DNA of 64,000 bases, from positions 645,775 through 709,774 of the forward strand of contig JAXGZS010000001.1 of the NCBI GenBank assembly GCA_040776805.1, written 5' to 3'. Each line of letters begins with the position of its first letter. Position 1 is the stretch's first letter. Source of the stretch: UBA7702 sp040776805 (GTDB lineage: Bacteria > Bacillota > Dehalobacteriia > UBA7702). Positions 33,659 to 41,606 of this stretch are shown here, in pieces. Below the pieces are notes generated by a model, which worked only from the letters and a program-made list of their open reading frames with translations, did no database searches and had not been told where the DNA came from. The position numbers and the translations under genes are program-made.

Positions 33659-35421
33659 AAAGAACCCATTATTGCGCCGCATTCAGGAAGGAAAACGCCG
33701 GAGAAACGGTTTCGGTCTGTGGTTGGATTCAAAGAAGGCGTGACCACGGCGGCGTGATCTTTATCGATTTGCGGGATAGAAGCGGTATGGTACAGTTGGT
33801 TTTCGACCCGGAAGTCGCCAAAGAATATTTCCCCGTTGCCGAAAAAGTGCGTCCGGAATATGTGCTTTCCGCCACCGGCAGGGTTTCCCTGCGCCCGGCA
33901 GGACAGGATAATCCCGCTATGGAAACGGGAAAAATCGAAATTTACATTGAAGAAGTGGAAATTTTGAATGATTCCAAAACACCACCCTTCCTCATTGAGG
34001 ACGACGTTGACTGCGACGAAATGATTCGTTTGAAATACCGTTATCTTGATCTCAGAAGACCGCAAATACAAAAGAATTTTCAATTGCGCCATAAGCTCAC
34101 CATGGCCATGCGGAGCTTTCTCGACGCCAAGGATTTTTGGGAAATCGAAACCCCTATGCTGACGGCATCCACCCCCGAAGGAGCTAGGGACTATCTTGTA
34201 CCATCCCGGGTGCATCCCGGCAATTTCTTCGCGCTGCCCCAGTCGCCCCAACTTTTCAAACAGCTTTTGATGGTCTCCGGCATGGAACGCTATTTCCAGA
34301 TCGTCCGCTGCTTCCGGGACGAAGATTTGAGAGCCGACCGTCAGCCGGAATTTACCCAGCTGGACATTGAAATGTCCTTTGTTGATCAGGATACCATTAT
34401 GGGGCTGATGGAAGAAATGATGAAAAAGATTTATAAGGATCTTTTGGCCATCGATATTGAAACGCCGTTTTTGCGGCTGCCTTACGACGAAGCCATGAAC
34501 CGTTTCGGTTCCGAAAAACCCGACCTCCGCTTTGCCATGGAAATCAAAGACTTGAGCGATCTTGTGAAAGACGCCGATTTCAAAGTCTTTGCCGACGTGG
34601 TCAAAAAAGGCGGTTGCGTCAAGAGCATCAACGCCAAAGGCTGCGCCAAATATTCAAGAAGAGACTTTGACGCTCTCGTGAAATTGGCCGGCGTTTACGG
34701 CGCCAAAGGTATGGCCTGGATCCAGGTGGAGGAAGACGGCGTCAAATCGCCCATCGCCAAATTCTTTACGGAAGAGCAGCTGGCGGCCATCGTCAAAGCC
34801 ATGGACGGCGAAGTCGGCGACGCCCTTCTCTTCATCGCCGATCAGTGGGAAACGACCTGCGTTGTTTTGGGGAATCTGCGTTTGGAAATCGCCCGCAGAG
34901 AAGGGCTCTTAGACGGCGACAAACAGGCCTTCCTCTGGGTGGTGGATTTCCCGATGTTTGAATACAGCGCGGAAGAGCAGCGTTATGTGGCCAAGCACCA
35001 TCCCTTTACCAGCCCGAAAACGGCGGATTTGACGCTTTTGGCGGAAGCGCCAGAAAAAGTCAGGGCCGACGCTTACGATATGATTTTAAACGGCGTGGAA
35101 ATCGGCGGCGGCAGCCTCCGTATTCACGACGGCGCGACCCAGGCCAAGGTGTTCGAGCTTTTAAAGCTCAGCGAGGAAGAAGTGGAGAGCAAATTCGGCT
35201 GGTTCCTGCGGGCCTTTGAATACGGCGCGCCGCCCCACGGCGGCCTGGCTTTCGGTGTTGACCGCATGGTGATGCTGATGCGGCAATGCGCTTCGATCAG
35301 GGACGTGATCGCGTTCCCCAAAACCCAAAGCGCTACCTGCCTTGTTTCCGACGCTCCCGGCGCGGTTTCTCCGAAACAACTGCGCGAACTCAGCATCGAA
35401 GTGAGGTTGACCGAAGAATAG
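33655..35421 (+). CDS. aspS: Aspartyl-tRNA synthetase
   Basis: 588-aa bacterial-type class II synthetase with an N-terminal OB anticodon domain (SVCGWIQRRRDHGGVIFIDL), motif 1/2 core (TPEGARDYLVPSR near 178, QIVRCFRDEDLRADRQPEFT near 221-240), the bacterial GAD insertion (about 290-410), and motif 3 HGGLAFGVDRMVML near 529-542. It is translationally coupled to hisS; 6S RNA follows 95 bp downstream. Confidence 0.97.
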   Translation: MKRTHYCAAFRKENAGETVSVCGWIQRRRDHGGVIFIDLRDRSGMVQLVFDPEVAKEYFPVAEKVRPEYVLSATGRVSLRPAGQDNPAMETGKIEIYIEEVEILNDSKTPPFLIEDDVDCDEMIRLKYRYLDLRRPQIQKNFQLRHKLTMAMRSFLDAKDFWEIETPMLTASTPEGARDYLVPSRVHPGNFFALPQSPQLFKQLLMVSGMERYFQIVRCFRDEDLRADRQPEFTQLDIEMSFVDQDTIMGLMEEMMKKIYKDLLAIDIETPFLRLPYDEAMNRFGSEKPDLRFAMEIKDLSDLVKDADFKVFADVVKKGGCVKSINAKGCAKYSRRDFDALVKLAGVYGAKGMAWIQVEEDGVKSPIAKFFTEEQLAAIVKAMDGEVGDALLFIADQWETTCVVLGNLRLEIARREGLLDGDKQAFLWVVDFPMFEYSAEEQRYVAKHHPFTSPKTADLTLLAEAPEKVRADAYDMILNGVEIGGGSLRIHDGATQAKVFELLKLSEEEVESKFGWFLRAFEYGAPPHGGLAFGVDRMVMLMRQCASIRDVIAFPKTQSATCLVSDAPGAVSPKQLRELSIEVRLTEE

Positions 35422-35480
35422 GAGCAAGACAACACCGCAATCGGTGTCGAATATTTCCAAAATAAAGTTGATGAATAGCA

Positions 35481-35509
35481 TTGAAAAACCGTCGGGCATG
35501 GTGTATACT
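35481..35509 (+). promoter_or_regulatory. Promoter of 6S RNA
   Basis: TTGAAA (35481-35486), 17-bp spacer, TATACT (35504-35509), placing the start at about 35516, two bases before the closing stem. Confidence 0.75.
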
Positions 35510-35515
35510 AAAGAA

Positions 35516-35696
35516 AAATCCCTGCATTGTTCGTGACAGCCATCGTTTTGAACCAACACATTTTTTAAGGGAATTTCTCTCTTTCCGCGGCCCTCGCGCC
35601 CCGATTTATCGGGGATCTGGAAAACGGGAAGGAAAATACCCACCTGTCAAGGACAGGTACAAAACCCGGCGGCACGGCAACAGCGGGGATCTTTTT
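35516..35696 (+). ncRNA. ssrS: 6S RNA (candidate)
   Basis: A roughly 180-nt non-coding transcript that would bind sigma-A RNA polymerase by mimicking an open promoter. Seen: an independent promoter; a closing stem ATCCCTGC (35518-35525) with GCGGGGAT (35683-35690) followed by five T; a second partial stem inside it; large unpaired A/T-rich stretches on both sides; a hairpin on the 3' side of the central bubble (ACCTGTC-AAG-GACAGGT, 35642-35658); and an apical stem CCCCGA-TTTA-TCGGGG (35599-35614) exactly mid-molecule, extended by TTTCC/GGAAA. That architecture and the position between aspS and tcdA match Firmicute 6S-1 RNA. The primary sequence was not matched to a model. Confidence 0.72.
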
Positions 35697-35699
35697 GCA

Positions 35700-36435
35700 A
35701 TGAAGACCGAGCGTTTTATGCGGTTTTCCGCCCTGGTCGGCGAGGAAACCTTTGAAACCCTTACCAAAAGCCATATTTTGATTTTCGGAATCGGCGGCGT
35801 CGGTTCCTATCTCACAGAAGCCCTCGCCCGCTGCGGCGTGGGCAAATTGACTTTGGTGGATTTCGATACCGTCGCCGTCCATAATATCAACCGGCAGATT
35901 CATGCCCTGACCTCGACAATCGGGCAAAGGAAAGTCGATTTGATGAAAGCCCGCATCGCCGATATCAACCCCCAATGCGACGTACGCGTTTTTGCAGAGC
36001 GGGTCACGGCGGCAGAGGTGTCCTCCTTTTTTACGGAGCGCCTCGATTATGTCTGCGACGCCATCGACGATGTGGCGGCGAAAATCGCCGTCATCATGCA
36101 CTGTCGGGAGCAGGGGATTCCCTTGATTTCCGCCATGGGTACCGGGAATAAGCTCCAGCCCCAGCTGCTGACCGTGACCGATATCAGTAAGACTCGGTTT
36201 GTCCGTTGAGCCGGATGGTGCGAGGAAATTGCGGGAACAGGGAGTGGAAAAGGGCGTTACGGTGGTTTACTCCCCGGAAATCCCCGTGAAAAGCGGTCTT
36301 TACGACGACGGAAAACCGGTCCCCGCCAGCTCCTGTCTGGTGCCGCCGGCAGCCGGTATTCTGATGGCGTCTCATATCATCAACGACTTTGTGCAACATA
36401 AAAGCGAAGAGCATAAAATCAATAAAATCAATTAG
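35700..36435 (+). pseudogene. tcdA: tRNA threonylcarbamoyladenosine dehydratase (TcdA), disrupted by two frameshifts
   Basis: E1-like (ThiF/MoeB) enzyme that cyclises t6A37 of tRNA. From ATG 35700 the frame shows the nucleotide-binding GIGGVGSYLTEALA near 31 and NINRQIHALTS near 63, and is normal until DISKT near 163. Losing one base near 36196 removes the frame; the catalytic CPLSRMV segment reads in the next frame; a second loss near 36223 brings in the third frame (KLREQGV to the stop at 36435). Restoring both bases gives a full-length protein of about 245 aa, so a sequence error is as likely as decay. The start has only a weak GGGG site that lies in the 6S closing stem. Confidence 0.82.
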
Positions 36436-36488
36436 AACACTAATAACAAGAAGGATAATCAGAAGAATAAAGAAAATGAAGGAGGAAA

Positions 36489-36812
36489 ATGATGGCGAGT
36501 GTAAATACGTTGGACGAGAAAACCTATTCTTCCTTTATTGCCGAAGCCCCCTGCGCCCTGGTGGAATTTTGGGCGGCTTGGTGCGGACCGTGTAAGATGA
36601 TGTCGCCGGTCCTTGATGAAATCGCCGAGGCTTACGAGGGAACCATCGCCGTGGGGAAAATCAATGTTGATGATTGCGGCGATATCGCGAAGAATTGCCA
36701 TGTCTTGAATATTCCCACCGTGATCCTGATGAAAAACGGAGAGGAAACCGGTCGGATCGTCGGCTATCTGAACCGGGACGCGCTCATGGCCAAGATTGAA
36801 GAGATAAAATAA
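36489..36812 (+). CDS. trxA: Thioredoxin
   Basis: 107-aa thiol-disulfide oxidoreductase. Redox motif WCGPC near residues 31-35 in VEFWAAWCGPCKMM, cis-proline in NIPTVILMKNG near 75, and the usual thioredoxin length and termini. GGAGG precedes ATG 36489 (a second ATG follows directly). It is placed between tcdA and rarA and closed by a terminator. Any link to its tRNA-thiolation neighbour mnmA is speculative. Confidence 0.95.
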   Translation: MMASVNTLDEKTYSSFIAEAPCALVEFWAAWCGPCKMMSPVLDEIAEAYEGTIAVGKINVDDCGDIAKNCHVLNIPTVILMKNGEETGRIVGYLNRDALMAKIEEIK

Positions 36813-36816
36813 AAGA

Positions 36817-36840
36817 ACCGGCGCTGACGCCGGTTTTTTT
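36817..36840 (+). terminator. Terminator after trxA
   Basis: ACCGGCG-CTGA-CGCCGGT (36817-36834) followed by T7. Confidence 0.92.
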
Positions 36841-36857
36841 GAAAGTTAGATGACGCT

Positions 36858-38183
36858 ATGGAACATCATTTATTTACCGCGGATACAACAAAATATATGC
36901 CTTTGGCTGCCCGGATGCGGCCGCGAACCCTCTATGAATTCATCGGTCAGAAGGAAATTTTAGGGGAAGGTTCCCTATTGAAAAAAGCCATCGAGGAAGA
37001 TAAAATCGGTTCCTTGATTCTTTTCGGCCCCCCGGGTTCCGGCAAAACCACCCTGGCGGAGATCATTGCCACGGTGACAAAAGCCGTTTACGTGCCGATG
37101 AGCGCCATTTCCGCCGGGAAGGCGGACATTATGAAAGTCGTGTCCCAAGCCGAGGATACTTTGGCTTATGACGACAGAAAGACGATTTTATTCATCGATG
37201 AAATCCACCGCTTTAACAAGAGCCAGCAGGATGCGCTGCTGCCTGCCGTGGAACGGGGGATCATCACCTTCATCGGCGCCACCACGGAAAATCCTTATTT
37301 CGAGGTCAACCAGGCGCTGCTGTCCCGCTCCCGGATCTACCCGCTGCAACCTCTGACAAAGGAAAATATCAAGGATATTTTAATCGCCGCCCTGGAAGAT
37401 CAAGAGCGGGGCCTCGGCGGTTTTCAGGTGGAATACGGCGAAGAGCCCCTAAACGCTTTGGCCCAGCTTTGTAACGGCGACGCCAGAGTGGCCTTGAATA
37501 CCTTGGAAACCGTCGTGACTTTGGCCGTTCCCGAAGAGGACGGAAAAATACGCCTTACCACCGCCATGATCGAAGAGGCGCTCCAGAAAAAGCAGGTGCG
37601 CTACGATAAAAACGGCGACCAGCACTACGACGTGATCTCCGCTTTCATCAAGAGTATGCGGGGGAGCGACCCCGATGCCGCCATCCATTACCTTGCCCGG
37701 ATGATCGCGGCGGGGGAAGATATGGAATTTGTGGCCCGGCGCATCATGATCTGCGCTGCCGAAGATGTGGGGCTGGCGGATGCCAACGCCCTGACCGTGG
37801 CGGTTTCCGCCTTTCGCGCCTTGCGTGCCTTGGGTTTGCCCGAAGCCCGGATTCCCTTGGCCGAAGCCGTCCTTTACGTGGCTTGCGCGCCCAAAAGTAA
37901 TGCCGCGGTGGTAGCCATTGACAGCGCCCTTCATGATATCCAAACGAAAGACATCGGCGCCGTGCCGCCTCACCTCCGCGACGCCCACCACAGCGCCGTG
38001 AAAGAGGGGTTGGGATACGGCGTCGGCTATCAATATCCCCACGCTTTTCCCGGCGGTCATGTGCGGCAGCAGTATTTGCCCGACGCCTTGAAGAACGCTG
38101 TTTATTATCGGCCCACTGACTACGGCGCTGAAAAAGACATCAAAGAACAGCAGGCAAAGCTCAAAAAGGATAAAAAATCATGA
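36858..38183 (+). CDS. rarA: Replication-associated recombination ATPase RarA (MgsA)
   Basis: 441-aa AAA+ protein acting at stalled replication forks. N-terminal PLAARMRPRTLYEFIGQ, Walker A GPPGSGKTTLAE near 57, Walker B ILFIDEIHRFNKSQQDALLP near 111, sensor 1 IGATTENPYFEVN near 138, and the C-terminal tetramerisation region with GGHVRQQYLPD near 399. No strong SD is visible before ATG 36858. It overlaps mnmA by 4 bp. Confidence 0.95.
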   Translation: MEHHLFTADTTKYMPLAARMRPRTLYEFIGQKEILGEGSLLKKAIEEDKIGSLILFGPPGSGKTTLAEIIATVTKAVYVPMSAISAGKADIMKVVSQAEDTLAYDDRKTILFIDEIHRFNKSQQDALLPAVERGIITFIGATTENPYFEVNQALLSRSRIYPLQPLTKENIKDILIAALEDQERGLGGFQVEYGEEPLNALAQLCNGDARVALNTLETVVTLAVPEEDGKIRLTTAMIEEALQKKQVRYDKNGDQHYDVISAFIKSMRGSDPDAAIHYLARMIAAGEDMEFVARRIMICAAEDVGLADANALTVAVSAFRALRALGLPEARIPLAEAVLYVACAPKSNAAVVAIDSALHDIQTKDIGAVPPHLRDAHHSAVKEGLGYGVGYQYPHAFPGGHVRQQYLPDALKNAVYYRPTDYGAEKDIKEQQAKLKKDKKS

Positions 38184-39205
38184 AAAAGATTGTTTTGGCT
38201 TTAAGCGGCGGCGTCGATTCCGCCGTGGCCGTTCATCTATTGCAAGAAAAGGGATATGAAGTCTACGGTTATACCTTTTTAACCGGGGATGACCCGGAAA
38301 AGCGGCGGATCATCGCGGAGGATGCCGCCGCTGTCGCCGCTCATTTCGGCATATCCCATAAAATTGACGATATTGCCGCGGAATTCGACGCTGCCGTCGT
38401 CTCCTATTTCGCGGACAAGTATTTTTACGGCGAAACCCCCAATCCCTGTGTCTTCTGTAACAGGACGATAAAGTTTCCGAAACTTTTGGCCTATGCCGAT
38501 TCCCTGGGCATCGAAAAGGTCGCCACCGGCCATTATGCCAGGATGGCACAGGGGAGAATCCTCCGGGGGAAGGATCATAAAAAAGATCAAAGCTATGTCC
38601 TCTGCCTGTTGCCGGAAAGCTGGTATGGGCGGCTGGTTTTCCCTCTCGGCGATTATGAAAAAGAACAAATCCGGGCTTTCGCCGCGCACCTCGGTTTGCC
38701 GGTGGCGGAAAAAGCCGAAAGCCAGGAAAACTGTTTTGTGCCCAACGACGACTACAAGACGTTTTTGCGCCGGTACCCCGGCCGCTTTCAGCAAGGCGAT
38801 TTCCTCGATGGGGAAGGGCGTGTTTTGGGACGCCACAACGGTTTGCCCTTTTATACCGTGGGCCAGCGCCGCGGCATCGGCCTGGCTTTTGGCAGCCCCA
38901 AATATGTGGTGAAACTTGACGCGGCAAATAACGTCGTGATCATCGGCGACGAAGAGGAGCTGTTCACCGCTTCCTGTCTGGTGAAGAAGGTCAATCTCAT
39001 TGGCAGGAAAGAGGACGAAAGTTTTTCCTGCGCCGTGAAGATCCGCTATCAGAGCGAACCCGCCGCCGCCGCCCTGCAACCGCGGGGAAACGGTGTCTTT
39101 GCGGTGAAATTTGAAAAGCCCCTGAAATCCGTTACACCGGGACAGTACGCCGTGTTTTATGATGGGGATATGCTCCTCGGCGGCGGCGAAATCACTTCAG
39201 GTTGA
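38180..39205 (+). CDS. mnmA: tRNA-specific 2-thiouridylase MnmA
   Basis: 341-aa ATP-pyrophosphatase that thiolates U34 of Lys, Glu and Gln tRNAs. PP-loop LSGGVDSAVA near 8, first catalytic cysteine in TPNPCVFCNRTIKF near 88, KDQSYVL near 132, second cysteine in SQENCFV near 184, and TVGQRRGIGLAFG near 222. It is about 20 residues shorter than the E. coli enzyme. No cysteine desulfurase gene accompanies it, unlike in many Firmicutes, so the sulfur donor is encoded elsewhere. Confidence 0.93.
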   Translation: MKKIVLALSGGVDSAVAVHLLQEKGYEVYGYTFLTGDDPEKRRIIAEDAAAVAAHFGISHKIDDIAAEFDAAVVSYFADKYFYGETPNPCVFCNRTIKFPKLLAYADSLGIEKVATGHYARMAQGRILRGKDHKKDQSYVLCLLPESWYGRLVFPLGDYEKEQIRAFAAHLGLPVAEKAESQENCFVPNDDYKTFLRRYPGRFQQGDFLDGEGRVLGRHNGLPFYTVGQRRGIGLAFGSPKYVVKLDAANNVVIIGDEEELFTASCLVKKVNLIGRKEDESFSCAVKIRYQSEPAAAALQPRGNGVFAVKFEKPLKSVTPGQYAVFYDGDMLLGGGEITSG

Positions 39206-39402
39206 CGAGAAAGGCTGATATTTATGCTCTTTAGAGTACGCGGCGAACCCCTTGGCCTACGACAGCACGCTTAACCTTAGGAAATGCGGCAGCATTTGCC
39301 CGAAAAGACGAAGCCTTACGCGGCAACCTGTCGATCGCCGATAAATCACAAAACCGCATATCGCGGTGATACAGTCTGATGTTCAACCTTAGGAAAGATC
39401 AA
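39206..39402 (+). other. Structured intergenic region, possible non-coding RNA or leader
   Basis: About 200 bp without a gene between mnmA and the terminator. It contains perfect small hairpins AAATGC-GGCA-GCATTT (39283-39298) and CCGC-ATAT-CGCGG (39354-39366), and the 12-base AACCTTAGGAAA occurs twice (about 39272 and 39384). No riboswitch or RNA family I know could be matched. Confidence 0.4.
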
Positions 39403-39436
39403 AATAACCATTGAAAAGTCAATGGTTATTTTTTTT
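39403..39436 (+). terminator. Strong terminator upstream of PRC-barrel gene
   Basis: Perfect 12-bp stem AATAACCATTGA-AAAG-TCAATGGTTATT (39403-39430) followed by six further T. Confidence 0.93.
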
Positions 39437-39474
39437 ATATTTGGTTAAAATATCCATCAAAGAGGTGAACATTG

Positions 39475-39915
39475 ATGATGATGGGACGGGATCTCTGCGG
39501 GCTCCCCGTTTTTTCCTGGGTGAAGGGAAACTATCTCGGCCGGGTGGCGGACTTTTTTATTGATTATGAAAAAAAGGCTTTAGCCGGTATCTCCCTGGGC
39601 AAATCCTTTTCCGGGAAAAGGATTCTTTGGGTTGACGAAAAAAAGATTTTGAAAATCTATAAGGACGGTATCATCATTGCTTCTCCGTCGGATCTGAAAA
39701 AAATCAGAGACGTCGGTTTTGATCATGTTTCGTATCATGACTTTACCCGCAATGCGCAGATTTTTCTAAAAGAAGGCGAAATCATTTCCGATCTCGTTTT
39801 CGATCAGCAATACGCCATCAGCGGTTATGAAATTTCCGGCGGGCTCTGGAAGGATCTCGCCGACGGGCGCAAGTTTTATCCCCGATATGACAAAATCGGA
39901 CAAATTTCAAAATAA
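39475..39915 (+). CDS. PRC-barrel domain protein
   Basis: 146-aa protein with two PRC-barrel-like repeats. The first (residues 4-60) begins DLCGLPVFSWVKGNYLGRVADF, and the second (about 80-140) is seen in ISDLVFDQQYAISGYEISGG. PRC-barrels occur in RimM and in small regulatory or assembly proteins. A PRC-barrel gene commonly follows mnmA in clostridia, function unknown. GAGGTGA precedes three consecutive ATGs; the first, 39475, has good spacing. Its stop overlaps a possible ATG of the zinc-ribbon gene (TAATG). Confidence 0.8.
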   Translation: MMMGRDLCGLPVFSWVKGNYLGRVADFFIDYEKKALAGISLGKSFSGKRILWVDEKKILKIYKDGIIIASPSDLKKIRDVGFDHVSYHDFTRNAQIFLKEGEIISDLVFDQQYAISGYEISGGLWKDLADGRKFYPRYDKIGQISK

Positions 39916-39929
39916 TGGTAGGTGATAAC

Positions 39930-40085
39930 GTGGTTTGTCCTGTATGTAACGGAAAAGATGTGGGGAAAATAGGGGAGAACCAATATTTTTGTTGGAATTG
40001 CCATGTAGAGTTTAATACGGCTGCGGAAGTCTACATGATTTCGGAAGAAGGCAATTTGACCAAAGTATCGGCTTCCGGGAGGTGA
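39930..40085 (+). CDS. Small zinc-ribbon protein (51 aa)
   Basis: A short gene easily missed by length cut-offs. The frame reads VCPVCNGKDVGKI, then YFCWNCHVEFN, giving two CxxC knuckles 17 residues apart typical of a rubredoxin-like zinc ribbon. GTG at 39930 is preceded by TAGGTGA; an ATG at 39915 overlapping the PRC-barrel stop would add five residues. It is followed 4 bp later by another small gene with a strong ribosome site. No function is assigned; small zinc ribbons often act as RNA/DNA-binding adaptors. Confidence 0.72.
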   Translation: MVCPVCNGKDVGKIGENQYFCWNCHVEFNTAAEVYMISEEGNLTKVSASGR

Positions 40086-40089
40086 TCGA

Positions 40090-40296
40090 TTGTTCGGAAC
40101 AAGCAAAATGTGTCTTTTCGCTTCTTTCATGCTTGGCGCCACAGCGGGTTATATGTATCACGATTATTATATGCCCTCTGCCGGTCGGAAAAAGAGAGGG
40201 AAAAATGCTCCCGTGATCATTTTGCCCAAGAGCGTGGCAAGAAAAGCGAAAAAACTAAAAAGAGATTTACAGGAGACCTGGGAAGATATGCTCTGA
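40090..40296 (+). CDS. Small membrane-anchored protein (68 aa), unknown
   Basis: TTG start at 40090 behind a near-ideal GGAGGTGATC, which overlaps the zinc-ribbon stop. Residues 6-21 (MCLFASFMLGATAGYM) form a short hydrophobic segment ending in Gly/Ala; the remainder is strongly basic (RKKRGKN, RKAKKLKRDL). The layout resembles YtxH-type small envelope proteins. Codon use and the excellent ribosome site make it a real gene in my judgement; the function is unknown. Confidence 0.68.
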   Translation: MFGTSKMCLFASFMLGATAGYMYHDYYMPSAGRKKRGKNAPVIILPKSVARKAKKLKRDLQETWEDML

Positions 40297-40353
40297 TCCT
40301 GTTTTTAACCTGTAATGAAAATTACCTGGGAAATTTGGAATTTCGGGCTGTCG

Positions 40354-40445
40354 AAGCGGTAAAATCTTAAACGATGGGCGTATGCGCCATGAGTGAGCAG
40401 CGTTTGCCATAGGTTTTACCGTTTTCGGCGGTCCGCTTTTTATTT
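40354..40445 (+). other. Leader with alternative hairpins before AI-2E permease gene
   Basis: CGGTAAAA (40357-40364) pairs with TTTTACCG (40414-40421), enclosing GGCG-TATG-CGCC. The overlapping AAGCGG (40354-40359) can instead pair with CCGCTT (40433-40438), which runs into TTTTATTT like a terminator. The two pairings exclude each other. Confidence 0.4.
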
Positions 40446-40456
40446 GAGGTAATGTG

Positions 40457-41488
40457 ATGAAACGAAAAACTCGGCTGATTTTGGCTGCCCTGATATTATT
40501 TTTAGCGCTGATTTGGCTGATCAAAGTCTTCGGCGGTCTTTTTATGCTCTTTAGCGTATCGGTGATCACCGCTTATTTGCTGCAGCCGATCATCGCCGCC
40601 TTTGTCAAGGGCGGGGTGACGGTGTCCGTAGCGATTCTCGTGACTTACGCCATGATCCTCACGGTGCTGCTCTTTTTGGTCATCGTGGCCATCCCCGAGC
40701 TTTACAGCGAATGCGCCGCGCTTTTCGACGCGCTCCCCGTTTATTATGACTACGTGATGTCCCTTTGGAATCACTACGTGGCGGGGACGAAATTTATGAA
40801 CCTCGTCGGTTCCGTGGGTCTTGACGAAAAGATATCCCTGCTTCTTGCTTCCTGGACCGAATCTTTTGCCGACCGTACCATAGACTTTCTTTCGGCGCTG
40901 CCCCGGATCATCTTTTATTCGATTCTTGTTCCCGTGATCGCCTACTATTTTCTGCGGGATAAGGAGAAAATCAGCGACGGTTTTCTGTTGCTTTTCCCGC
41001 CCTCTGTCCGCGTCAACGTGCTGAGCCTTTGGGAGGATATTGACGGCGTATTATGGGGCTTTGTCAAGGGCAACCTGCTGATTTCGCTGATCGTCGGCGG
41101 CGCCACGGCAATAGGACTTTTTTTTCTGCGGGTGGAGTACGCCGCCTTACTTGGCATTCTCTACGGCGTTCTCGATATCATTCCCTATTTCGGGCCGTTT
41201 TTGGGCGCGATACCCATCCTCGTATTGCCCCTGCTGCAGGGGGATGTCAATATTTTTCTCGTCATTTTGCTGTTGATCGTTGTGCAGCAGGGGGAAAATG
41301 TGTTTATTTCACCGAGAGTACTGGGTAACAGCGTGGGGCTGCATCCCGTTACCGTTATTTTTCTCGTTTTGATCGGCGGCTATTTAGGCGGCATCCTCGG
41401 TATGGTGCTGATTATCCCTCTTTCCGCGGTTATGAAAGTGCTGTTGAAATTCATCTATGAAAAAATAGTCGCCTATCCCACCGATTGA
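40457..41488 (+). CDS. AI-2E (PerM)-family transporter, YrrI-like
   Basis: 343-aa polytopic permease with seven to eight spans. The family name comes from TqsA, but many members export other solutes or ions. Recognisable: N-terminal pair of spans, a large soluble segment (about 100-150), RDKEKISDGFLLLFPP near 163, and the C-terminal HPVTVIFLVLIGGYLGGILG. ATG 40457 is one codon after a GTG and sits better behind GAGGTA. The gene lies just upstream of alaS, the same place as Bacillus yrrI. The last bases overlap the alaS promoter. Confidence 0.88.
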   Translation: MKRKTRLILAALILFLALIWLIKVFGGLFMLFSVSVITAYLLQPIIAAFVKGGVTVSVAILVTYAMILTVLLFLVIVAIPELYSECAALFDALPVYYDYVMSLWNHYVAGTKFMNLVGSVGLDEKISLLLASWTESFADRTIDFLSALPRIIFYSILVPVIAYYFLRDKEKISDGFLLLFPPSVRVNVLSLWEDIDGVLWGFVKGNLLISLIVGGATAIGLFFLRVEYAALLGILYGVLDIIPYFGPFLGAIPILVLPLLQGDVNIFLVILLLIVVQQGENVFISPRVLGNSVGLHPVTVIFLVLIGGYLGGILGMVLIIPLSAVMKVLLKFIYEKIVAYPTD

Positions 41489-41513
41489 CTTTTTATGGAA
41501 ATAATTATATAAT
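41485..41513 (+). promoter_or_regulatory. Promoter of alaS operon
   Basis: TTGACT (41485-41490), 17 bp, TATAAT (41508-41513). The following 93-bp leader shows no T-box element. Confidence 0.8.
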
Positions 41514-41606
41514 ATAGGATACATTAAAATACGTGAAGTTTGTGGTTTTTTCATTTTACGCATAAAAACGGACTTTCCGTAACAGAGATATATTTGGAGG
41601 CTGAAA

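Noticed and set aside
35481..35699. N-terminal extension of the tcdA frame over the intergenic region
   Set aside because: This stretch carries a promoter and 6S-like structure; the ThiF fold starts at 35700.
39218..39240. 14-base match TTTATGCTCTTTAG shared with the AI-2E gene at about 40541
   Set aside because: Too short and without extended flanking similarity; most likely chance.
41514..41606. T-box leader in front of alaS (also considered for trpS, hisS and aspS)
   Set aside because: No T-box core was seen; the other three genes have no room for a leader.
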